The notes under the pieces: generated by a model
What the model was told of the DNA's origin: nothing
Database searches by the model: none
Seen by the model: the letters and a program-made list of their open reading frames with translations, nothing else
From: Dokdonella_A sp964582225
GTDB lineage: Bacteria; Pseudomonadota; Gammaproteobacteria; Xanthomonadales; Rhodanobacteraceae
Direction: 5' to 3'
Length of the DNA stretch: 29,915 nucleotides
Assembly: GCA_964582225.1 (NCBI GenBank)
Contig: CAZORA010000031.1
Span: 1 to 29,915 of the forward strand
In this document: piece after piece, positions 15,646-24,419 of the stretch
Layout of the letters: every line of letters begins with the position of its first letter
Numbering within the stretch: the stretch's first letter is position 1
Translations under genes and position numbers: made by a program

Positions 15646-16186
15646 ACCCACTCCCAAACCCGTCGGTGGCTGGCTGCTGCTCGCCGTGTTCGCCGCGCCG
15701 CTGGTTCTGGCTGGCCTGCTGAATGCGGTCGGCTGGCGACCGCCGGCGACCCGCAACGCCGGCGAGCTGGTCGAGCCGCCGACTGACCTCAAGGCCGGCC
15801 GCTTCGTGCTTTCCGACGGCAGCGCGCTCGGCTGGATGGACGCGGACTGGACCTGGACGGTGTTCGCGCTGCCCGGCGCCGCCTGCGCCGAGCGCTGCAT
15901 GGGGCGCCTCGACGAGCTGCGGCGCGTGCGGGTCAGCCTGAACCAGAACCAGGATCGGGTGCGGGTGGTGGTGCTCGATCCGGCGCTGGCCGCGCGCCTC
16001 GTGCCGCTTGCGCCCCTGTTCACGGCGCGCGGCGAGCCAGCGGCGCTGGCCGCGCTGCGGCCAAAGGCTGGCGACGATCTGGCGGCGGCGATCGTCGATC
16101 CGCGGGGTTTTCTGGTTCTGCGCTATCCGGCCGGCTACGACGCCCGCGGTCTGCGCAAGGATCTGGCCAAGCTGGTGCGCGGATGA
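15638..16186 (+). CDS. SCO-like CxxxC membrane protein of the oxidase cluster
   Basis: 182 residues. One N-terminal membrane helix (about 11-31), then a periplasmic domain. The core reads WTWTVFALPGAACAERCMGR (71-90), with Cys83-x3-Cys87 after a beta-strand, then LNQNQDRVRVVVLDP, arranged as in SCO1/thioredoxin-fold copper chaperones. The His ligand expected late in SCO proteins is not evident; that region reads AAIVDPRGFLVLRYPAGYD. It corresponds in position to PA0111 in Pseudomonas. Probably a metallochaperone or thiol reductase acting on subunit II, but weakly supported. The ATG at 15638 is preferred to one at 15626; its start lies inside the SURF1 gene and its stop overlaps the ctaA start (ATGA). 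Confidence 0.75.
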   Translation: MPEPTPKPVGGWLLLAVFAAPLVLAGLLNAVGWRPPATRNAGELVEPPTDLKAGRFVLSDGSALGWMDADWTWTVFALPGAACAERCMGRLDELRRVRVSLNQNQDRVRVVVLDPALAARLVPLAPLFTARGEPAALAALRPKAGDDLAAAIVDPRGFLVLRYPAGYDARGLRKDLAKLVRG

Positions 16187-17325
16187 GCGCTGCGGCCTTC
16201 TTTACGCCGCTGCGGCTGGCCACCTTCGCCGCTGCCTTCGCCCTGGTGGTGATCGTCTTCGGCGCCTTCGTGCGGCTCTCCGACGCCGGCCTGTCCTGCC
16301 CGGACTGGCCGACCTGCTACGGGCAGGCGACCTGGCCTGGCCACGCGCACGAGATCCGCCGCGCCAACGAGGCCTTCCCCGAGCGCCCCTTCGAAACCCA
16401 CAAGGCCTGGCGCGAGCAGGTGCACCGCATGATCGCCGGCACTCTCGGCCTGCTGGTGCTCACGCTCGCGCTGCTCGCCGTGCGCCGCCGGCCGCGGCTG
16501 CTCGGCATGCTCCTCGTTGCCGCGATCTGTGCGGCGATCGGGGTCGGGCTCTACATGCGCGAGGTCTATCTTGCTTCGGGGCTGTTTTCGGCCTGCGCCA
16601 TCGGCCTGCCGCTGCTGGCGGCAGGTCAGCTCGATCGCGCCGCGCACTGGCGAGTGGCCGTGGCGACCTTCGCGGTGATCGTGTTCCAGGCCATGCTCGG
16701 CATGTGGACGGTCACCTGGCTCCTGAAGCCGGTGGTGGTGATGGCTCACCTGCTCGGTGGCCTGCTGACTTTCTCGCTGCTTTGCTGGGTCGCGCTGCGG
16801 CTGGCGCCGCTGCGGTCGCCGAGTCCAGCGCAAAGGGCACTGCTGCCGCTGGCGGTGGTCGGCCTGGTGCTGCTCGCCGCGCAGATCGCGCTCGGCGGCT
16901 GGACCAGCGCCAACTACGCGGCGCTCGCCTGTGGCAGCGATTTTCCGCGCTGCGCTGGCCGCTGGTGGCCGCCGGTCGATTTCCATGAAGGGTTCGTGCT
17001 CTGGCGCGGCATCGGCGTCAACTACGAGGGTGGCGTGCTGGATGGCCCGGCTCGCGCGGCGATCCAGATCGCGCATCGCATCGGCGCCCTGATCGTCACC
17101 GCCTGGCTGCTCGCGCTCACCGTCGCGGTCTGGCGCGCGCGCCTGCGCGCGCTGGCGGCGGCGCTGGCGCTGCTGGTCTGCCTCCAGGTCGGCCTCGGCA
17201 TCGCCAATGTGGTCCTGCTGCTGCCGCTGCCGGTCGCCACCCTGCACAACTGTGGCGCCGCGCTGCTGCTGTTCGCGCTGCTCGCCCTGATCGCGCGCAC
17301 CGCGCCGCCGGCGCGCGCCGACTGA
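16183..17325 (+). CDS. ctaA: haem A synthase (COX15/CtaA)
   Basis: 380 residues, eight predicted membrane helices. It oxidises the C8 methyl of haem O to the formyl group of haem A. It contains GAFVRLSDAGLSCPDWPTCY (27-46) with the conserved cysteines Cys39 and Cys45, ETHKAWREQVHRM (71-83) with Glu78 and His81, a second half with VVVMAHLLGG, AQIALGGWTSANYAALAC and QIAHRIGAL, and TLHNCGAALLLF. The half-repeat is the usual type-2 COX15 layout. Its product, haem A, is needed by subunit I encoded upstream. It overlaps the preceding gene by 4 nt. Confidence 0.95.
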   Translation: MSAAAFFTPLRLATFAAAFALVVIVFGAFVRLSDAGLSCPDWPTCYGQATWPGHAHEIRRANEAFPERPFETHKAWREQVHRMIAGTLGLLVLTLALLAVRRRPRLLGMLLVAAICAAIGVGLYMREVYLASGLFSACAIGLPLLAAGQLDRAAHWRVAVATFAVIVFQAMLGMWTVTWLLKPVVVMAHLLGGLLTFSLLCWVALRLAPLRSPSPAQRALLPLAVVGLVLLAAQIALGGWTSANYAALACGSDFPRCAGRWWPPVDFHEGFVLWRGIGVNYEGGVLDGPARAAIQIAHRIGALIVTAWLLALTVAVWRARLRALAAALALLVCLQVGLGIANVVLLLPLPVATLHNCGAALLLFALLALIARTAPPARAD

Positions 17326-17362
17326 GTCGGCGCCGTCCCCTCCACCGCATCCTCGAGTTCTC

Positions 17363-18286
17363 ATGCGCTCCATCGCCGCCGAATACTTCGAACTGACCAA
17401 GCCCCGCATCGTCGCCCTGATCGCTTTCACTGCGCTGATCGGCATGTTTCTGGCGGTGCCGGGACTGCCGCCGCTGCGCCAGTCGGTCGCCGGCTTCGTC
17501 GGTATCTGGCTGGCGGCGGCTTCCGCGGCCGCGCTCAATCACCTGATCGACCAGCGGATCGACCGCGTGATGGCGCGCACTTCGCGCCGCCCGCTGCCAA
17601 GCGGCGCGCTGCGCCCGGCGCAGGTGCTGATCTTCGCGCTGAGCCTGGGCGCGCTGTCGATGGCCACCCTGATCCTGCTGGTCAACCCGATCACCGCGCT
17701 GCTCACCTTCGTCTCGCTGATCGGCTACGGCATCGTTTACACCGCCTTCCTCAAGCGCGCCACGCCGCAGAACATCGTCATCGGCGGCATCGCCGGCGCC
17801 GCGCCGCCGCTTTGCGGCTGGGCCGCGGTGACCGCCATGCAAGGGCCGCGCGACTGGGCCTACGCGCTGCTGCTGGTGTTGATCGTCTTCATCTGGACGC
17901 CGCCGCACTTCTGGGCGCTGGCGATTTTTCGCACGGAAGATTATTCCCGCGCCCATGTGCCGATGCTGCCGGTGACCCACGGCGTGGTCTACACGCGCTG
18001 GCACGTGCTGCTCTACACCATCCTGCTGCTGGTGGTCACGGTGCTGCCCTGGCTGGTCGGCATGAGCGGGCTGTTCTACCTGGGCGGCGCGCTGGTGCTG
18101 GGGCTGGCCTTCCTCTGGTATGCGATCCGCCTGCTCGATCCGCCCGACGATTACTTCGCGATGCGGGTCTTCAACTACTCCATCGTCTATCTGATGGCCC
18201 TGTTCGCCTTCCTGCTGGCCGACCACTACCTGATGCCCGCGTCGAGCCTGGGCGTGCCGGGGCTGCCCTTCGAGCGTATCGACTGA
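17363..18286 (+). CDS. ctaB: protohaem IX farnesyltransferase (haem O synthase)
   Basis: 307 residues, about nine membrane helices; a UbiA-superfamily prenyltransferase. It adds farnesyl to haem B to make haem O, the substrate of ctaA. The catalytic motif is NHLIDQRIDRVMARTSRRPL (59-78), fitting NxxxDxxxDxxMxRTxxRP, and the second Asp-rich loop includes FRTEDYSRAHVPMLPV. ELTKPRIVAL at the start is typical. Last gene of the oxidase cluster; no SCO/SenC gene follows. An inverted repeat GGCGCC...GGCGCC just after the stop lacks a T-run, so the terminator is uncertain. Confidence 0.95.
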   Translation: MRSIAAEYFELTKPRIVALIAFTALIGMFLAVPGLPPLRQSVAGFVGIWLAAASAAALNHLIDQRIDRVMARTSRRPLPSGALRPAQVLIFALSLGALSMATLILLVNPITALLTFVSLIGYGIVYTAFLKRATPQNIVIGGIAGAAPPLCGWAAVTAMQGPRDWAYALLLVLIVFIWTPPHFWALAIFRTEDYSRAHVPMLPVTHGVVYTRWHVLLYTILLLVVTVLPWLVGMSGLFYLGGALVLGLAFLWYAIRLLDPPDDYFAMRVFNYSIVYLMALFAFLLADHYLMPASSLGVPGLPFERID

Positions 18287-18567
18287 GCCGCCGGCGCCGG
18301 GTCCTGGCGCCTCGGGTACTGCGCCCGTGCATTCGCGTCTGGAGTCGCTCCGCCGCGGCCGGCCGTGTGAACAAACGTGTCCGCGCCGCCGCTGCAGCAA
18401 AGTGTCGCAGTTGATTGATTGACTTTGACGTGGTCCACGGTTTTGATAGGCCACGGACGTGAGCAGCGGGCGCTCGCGCTTATGCTCGCGTCTGGATTTT
18501 GTCGCAGCGGGACGAGGAAGAAGAGCTCGCTGCTTTGACTTTCCAAAACACGAGTCAGGGGGCGAGC

Positions 18568-21500
18568 ATGCTTTTCAACCACGGGCGAGAAGTATCTCCG
18601 TCGTTTCATTCCGTCGGGCGGATCCTGCGTATCGGGTTCGTCGCGCTGGCCGCATTGACGGCCGGAGCGGCGTTTGCCGAAGGCACCCGCACCCTGCATC
18701 CGGCCAGCGGCCCTGGCTCCACCGGCAACCGCGGTGTGATGGACCTGAGTACCGCGCTGTCTGGCGGCGTGGCGCGACAGACCCAGTTCACCTACGTCTA
18801 TGCGCGCGAAGGTGAGGTGATCCTGCTCGGTTCGCGCAATCGCACCAGCGACACGGGCACCTATCGCGGCCAGATCCGCCTCTGGGCGCCGCAGAACTTC
18901 GGCAACAAGGGCGCCGAGACCTATCCTTCGAACGCCTCGGCGGTGTTGACTTGTGATGGCAGCGCGGGCGCAGGTCAGTTTGGCCTGATCCCCGACCGGG
19001 CCGCGGAACTCGCCGGCCCCAACAGCGCCGATGGCAGCAATACCGTTGTCAACGGCTTTACCCCTTGCTGGTATCAAGTGCCGGCCGGCGGCACGGGCGT
19101 CTACGGCGTGCGCTTTGACCGTGCAGCTTCCGGCAGCACCAACAACGCCTCGATCGCAACGCCGCTCGCGCACACGAGCCTGGTGCAGGCCTGGGACGTC
19201 ACGGTGCGTGCAGGCATGTCCTCGCTCGCCGACATCAACGGACGCGTCTTCACCTACGCCTGGCCGGTATATCTAAATTCCAATGGCCGTTACCTGCGCA
19301 ACAACCTCCACTACGTCTCCGATGACGGTTACCGCTATCGCCAGACCTTCCAGGGCCTGGATCCGAACCGCGCGGTGTTCTACGCCAACCCCAAGGGTTT
19401 CATTGACGGCGGCGCGCCGCTGTACAAGGACGTGCGCGGCAATAGCGCGAACGTCAACGCCGGGCCTTCATTCACGGCCGGCGTGACGGCCGAGCGGCCG
19501 GCCTATCCGATCTTCTTCAGCGATGTCGATCCCAACGGGCCCAACGCCGCGGAAGTCAACCGCGTGCTTGCCGCATTGGCCATCCCGCAGGCCCCGCTGC
19601 AACCGCAGCTCACCGGGCCCACCTTCGTTGGCAACCTCGGTGGACACCAGTCCACGGTAAATACCGGTGGCGTGTTCACCTTCACCACGCTCAACACTCT
19701 GACCTACGAGATCGTCGTGCGCCGCGGCGCGACAGGACCAGGCGACACACCGCCCAACTGTGTCGACGACTACGACCCCGCCAACGTCTGCAATCGATCA
19801 ATCACGGGCGTTGCGCTGTCGGGTAACCACAGCGTGCTCTGGGACGGCACGGACAACGGCGGCAATCAGTTCCCGGTCGGCAGCTTCGATTTCCAGATCG
19901 TCGGACGCAACGGTGAGATCCACTTCCCGATTCTCGATCTGGAAGGCAACGTCGACGGTGGCCCCACTCTGACCAAGCTCAATGGTTTCAATGCGGCCGA
20001 AGCCACATGGGTCTATTTCGACGATCGCGGCTATCGCACCGCGAACAACACGTTGATCGGCGAACTCAACGGGCATCTATGTGGCCTGGGCAATCCCCAG
20101 GTACAGCCGGTTCCCAACCATTCACTGGTCGGCGTGGATTCGGCCGACCCCAATTGGAACGGCAGCGGCAAGTATTATCGCAGCTGGACCGGTAGTACCG
20201 ACTCGAACAAGGATTGCCAGGATCCCACACGAACACCAGCCCAGGAGGTGGGAGATTACTTCGGCACCGCCAAGGGCCTCGATCTGTGGGCGCTGGAGCG
20301 TTCGGCCCTGTTCGTCGAACCGGTGGAGATCGTTCCGTCGGTGACGGGCGTGGATGTCGGCACCATGGCCACGATGACGCCCGCCGTGCTGCCGGGCGAT
20401 ACCTCCTATGGCAGCTTTGCTTTCAGCAATGCCGGCGATACCACGGCCACGGGCGTCACCTACGGCGTGACGCTGGGCAATCCGGGCGTGCCCGCCACCT
20501 GCCCATCGGCAGTGAATTTCAGCGTCGTGCCCGCAGGTGTGACGGCCACCTACAACCCGGCACCGGCGTGCACCATCACTTTCTCCGGCATGCCGACCAC
20601 GCTGGTGCCGGGTCAGCTGCTGAGTTTCAGCTTCAATTACGTGGTCGCACCGGGCAACCCCGGCCCGATTCCGCTGGATACGGTGATTGCAGCGGGCAAC
20701 GAAACCTGCTCGGGTGCGGGTTGTGCGCCCAACACGGCGCACGCACAGACGGTGGTCGCCAAGCCGGTCATCACCGTCACCAAGAGCGCCAATCCGACGA
20801 GCGGCTCGCCGGTGGGTGTCGGCGACACCATCAGCTACACCGTCTCCGTCAACATCAGCAATGCGCCGTTGACGGCGCTGTTCGAATTCGACGATGTGCT
20901 CGACGCCGGCCTGAGCTTCGGCAGCGTCACCAACCAGAGCCCGCAGTTCAGCTGCAGCGGCAGCCTGCACTGTGAGCTTCCGGTGGGCACGGCCATCGGC
21001 ACCTACACGGTGGAATACGATGCAACCGTCAACAGCTCCGCCGGGGCGCAGGTCGGCAATCAGGTCACCGCCAGCGGCGGCGGTGGCGACAATCCGCCCA
21101 GCTGCGGCGATTGCTCGACCTCGCATCCATTGCCCGTACCGCAGATGCAGATCGTCAAGAGTGGTCCGTCCTCGGCTGCTCTGGGCGTGCCCTTCAGTTA
21201 CACCATCACCGTGACCAACACCGGTGCGGCCAACGCCACGGCCGACGCCATCGTCATCGACAATGTCCCCGCCGGCCTCACCATCAATTCGGCCACCGGC
21301 GGCGCTGGCTGCACGATCCTTGTCCAGCAGGTCACCTGCACTGCGCTGCAGGCCGCGTTGACGGTCGGCAACTCGGTGACCTTCACCATCAGCGTGACTC
21401 CCACCCTGGCCGCGATGCCGAGCGTGAGCAACATGGCGGGCGTCAAGGGCGGCGGTGATCCGCAGTGCTCGACGTGGCTGGAGGTTCCACCGCCGGCCTG

Positions 21501-24319
21501 CCGCAGCAGCGTGGACACCGACATCGAGAGCGCCGACATGTCCCCGATATTCGGCGGGCTGCCATCAGCGCTGGCGCCGGGCCAGGTGGTGACGGGCGCC
21601 ACCCTGACCTGCACCAATGCCGGTCCGGACGACGCCGTGGGCGCGACTTGCGTACCCAGCGTGGATGCGGGCACGATCAGCAATCTGGCCTGCACCCCGA
21701 CGCCCCCCGCGAACGTGCCCGCTGGCGGTTCGATCGTCTGCAGCTTCGACTACACCGCGCCGGGCACGCCGGGCGGCGGAGACACCAGCGAGACGGACGT
21801 GGTGTTCACCGGCACGACCGGTGCCACCAACGACTCGAACCCGAGCAACGACACCACCACGGAAACCATACCGATCATCGACGCGCTGGACGATGATTTC
21901 AGCGGCACGCCCATTGCCGGCAATGTTGGCGGCACCACACCTTCGGTGATCGACAACGACACGGTCGGCAGCGATCCTGCCGTGATTGGCGTGAACGTCA
22001 CGCTGACGCCTGGCATCCCGTCCCATCCGGGGCTGGTGATGAACCCGGACGGCACCATCAGCGTGCCACCGAACATGCCGGCGGGTACCTGGACCTACCC
22101 GTACACGATCTGCGTGATTCCCGCCACGGTTCCGCCGACCTGCGAAACCGCGACCGCGACCGTGGTCGTCAGCGCCGTGCCGGCACTGGAGCTCGACAAG
22201 TACGTGAGCAACGCCGGCCCCTATGCGGAAGGCGACCCGATCGAGTACAGCTTCACGGTGACCAACACCGGCAACGTGCCGCTGACCAACGTGCACGTCG
22301 ATGATCCGCTGCTGGGCGGGGCGATCGCCTGTGCGCCGAGCAGCTTGAACCCCGGTGATTCGGCGAGCTGCGGCCCGGTGAACCACGTCACGACGGCGGC
22401 CGACGTGGCCGCGGGCCAGGTGACCAACACCGCGACGGCCAGCGGGCTTGCCCCGGACGGCAGCGAGCCGACAGCCGCGGATACCGTGACGGTACCCACC
22501 GGCTTCACGCCGGGCATCACGCTCGACAAGCACGTGACCTCATCGGCGCCCTACAGCGTAGGCGATGCGATCAGCTACGAGTTCACGGTAACCAACACCG
22601 GCAACGTGCCGCTGACCAACGTCGAGGTCAACGACCCGCTGCTGGGCGGGCCGATCTCCTGCACGCCCTCAACGCTGAATCCCGGCCAGAGCGCGAGCTG
22701 CGGCCCGGTGACCTACAGCGTGACGGCGGGCGACGTCGGCAACGGCGAGGTCACGAATACCGCCACCGCGACGGGCGATGATCCGAACGGCGACGAGGTC
22801 GCGGACGACGACACGGTGACCACGCCGCTGGACGTGGCGCCGGCAATCGAGCTGCTGAAGTACGTCAGCTCGGCCGGCCCCTACGAGACCGGTGACGTGA
22901 TCACCTACGCCTTCATCGTGACCAACACGGGCAACGTGCCGGTGGCGAACGTCGAGGTCAACGATCCGCTGCTGGGCGGTCCTTTCGCCTGCACGCCCTC
23001 GACCCTGAACCCGAGCCAGAGCGCGAGCTGCGGTCCGGTGAACTACACGGTGACGCCGCTCGATGCGAGCGCGGGGCAGGTGCTGAACACCGCCACCGCG
23101 ACCGGCACGGACACGATCAACAACGATCCAGTCAGCGACGACGACACGGTGACGACGCCAATCGGCATGCACCCGCAGCTGGCGCTGGAGAAGAGCGTCA
23201 TCTCCACCGGCCCTTATCTCCAGGGCGACACGATCACGTATCGGTTCCGGGTGACCAACACCGGTGACGTGCAGATGACGAACGTCGAGGTCACTGATCC
23301 GCTGCTGGGCGGCACGATCGCCTGCACGCCGAGCACCCTGAACCCGCAGGAGTCGGCGAGCTGCGGCCCGGTAAACTACACCGTGACGGCCGCGGACGTG
23401 ATCGCCGGCCAGGTGCACAACACGGCGACGGCGAGCGGCGACGATCCCGACGGCGGGCCGGTCACCTCGCCGCCGGCAGAGACGACCACCCCGATCGCGG
23501 GCCCTGGGGTCAGCTACACCAAGAGCTCGGACCCGGCCTCGGGTACGACGGTCGTCGCCGGGCAGACGATCACCTACACGCTGACCGTGACGGTGGCCGA
23601 TGCCCCGCTGGTGAGCGACCTGGTGCTGACCGACGTGCTGTCGGGCGATCAGAGCTTCGCCTCGGTGGCCAACCCCGGTAGCTTCACGGCGGACACGTCG
23701 GGAGCACCGACCCTGGTGTTCACGCTGGCGGCCGGCACGGCGCCTGGCACGTACTCGGCGGTCTACACCGCGACGGTGAACAACGACGCGAGCGGCGACG
23801 TGGGCAACAGCGTCGTGGGCAGCGGCGGCGGCCCGATCCCGCCGAGCTGCGATCCGTCCGGTTCCTGCTCGACCACGCACCCACTGGTCGATCCGGGCAT
23901 TGCCGTGAGCAAGGCGTCCAACCCGGCCAGCGGCACGAGCGTGACGGCGGGCCAGACGATCACCTACACGCTGACCGCGGTAGTGAGCCAGGCTGCGCTG
24001 ACGCAGCCGCTGGTGTTGACCGACACCTTGAGTGCGGGCCAGACCTTCGGCAGCGTGACCGTTCCGGGCGCCTACACGGCGAACGTGGGCGGCGCACCGA
24101 CCCTGGTGTTCACCTTGCCTGCGGGCACGGTGCCGGGCAGCTACTCGGTGAGCTACACCGCGACGGTCGACAACAACGCCTCGGGTAGTGTCGGCAACAT
24201 CGTGGTGGCGACGGGCGGTGGCCCGACGCCGCCGAGCTGCAACACCTGCTCGACCACGCATCCGCTGGTCGATCCGGGCATTGCCGTGAGCAAGGCGTCC
24301 AACCCGGCCAGCGGCACGA
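18568..24319 (+). CDS. giant secreted DUF11-repeat protein, 5' part (broken by assembly gap)
   Basis: First 1,917 residues of one gene that continues at 24420. The ATG follows AGGGGG by 6 nt and gives a signal peptide (RIGFVALAALTAGAAFAEG, cut near residue 39). A longer frame from TTG 18499 is rejected. Residues about 40-580 are an unrecognised, Gly/Asn-rich, probably beta domain; at about 420-440 SVLWDGTDNGGNQFPVGSFD looks like a FlgD-type Ig motif. Residues about 585-1100 hold divergent DUF11 Ig-like units; about 1108-1200 a DDDFSGTPIAGN...VIDNDTVG module; 1206-1647 four 110-111-residue repeats; from 1648 repeats of 127-130 residues with Cys-pair linkers. No membrane helix after the signal. 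Probably a long exported fibre or adhesin; function unproven. Confidence 0.85.
22183..23508 (+). repeat. four tandem 110/111-residue DUF11-type protein repeats
   Basis: In-frame units starting at 22183, 22513, 22843 and 23176 (periods 330, 330, 333 nt). Each begins with a (D/L/E)K-V core, then GPY, V(T)NTGNVPLTNVEVNDPLLG, a Cys pair in IxCxPSTLNPxxSASCGPV, and NTATA(T/S)G. Nucleotide identity is high in the VTNTGNVP and SASCGPV blocks but units are clearly diverged, so they are older than the perfect repeats downstream. Confidence 0.9.
23884..24319 (+). repeat. 127-residue repeat unit and the start of its next copy
   Basis: One complete 381-nt unit (23884-24264) is followed by the first 55 nt of an identical unit (24265-24319) before the N-run. 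The sequence after the gap (24420-24812) matches 23884-24276 base for base by eye. The true number of this unit is therefore at least two and otherwise unknown. Confidence 0.93.
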
Positions 24320-24419
24320 NNNNNNNNNNNNNNNNNNNNNNNNNNNNNNNNNNNNNNNNNNNNNNNNNNNNNNNNNNNNNNNNNNNNNNNNNNNNNNNNN
24401 NNNNNNNNNNNNNNNNNNN
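24320..24419. other. assembly gap (100 N) inside a tandem repeat
   Basis: Exactly 100 N, a conventional placeholder length. The last 55 nt before it (24265-24319) equal the first 55 nt after it (24420-24474). Overlapping the ends, or inserting whole 381-nt units, both restore the reading frame; the literal 100 N do not. It should be read as a gap of unknown, possibly negative, size within one gene. Confidence 0.97.

Noticed and set aside
18410..18460. Possible promoter TTGACT...TTGATA before the giant gene
   Set aside because: The -10 match is poor and spacing ambiguous; I cannot support a site. The 281 nt between ctaB and the giant gene hold no gene that I can see.
18499..18567. TTG-initiated extension of the giant gene
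   Set aside because: The 23 added residues (acidic, DEEEELAAL) precede the signal peptide and have no ribosome site; ATG 18568 has AGGGGG in place.
24320..24419. Frameshift or stop between the two halves of the giant gene
   Set aside because: The frame change equals the arbitrary 100-N length; overlapping the identical 55-nt ends restores one frame.
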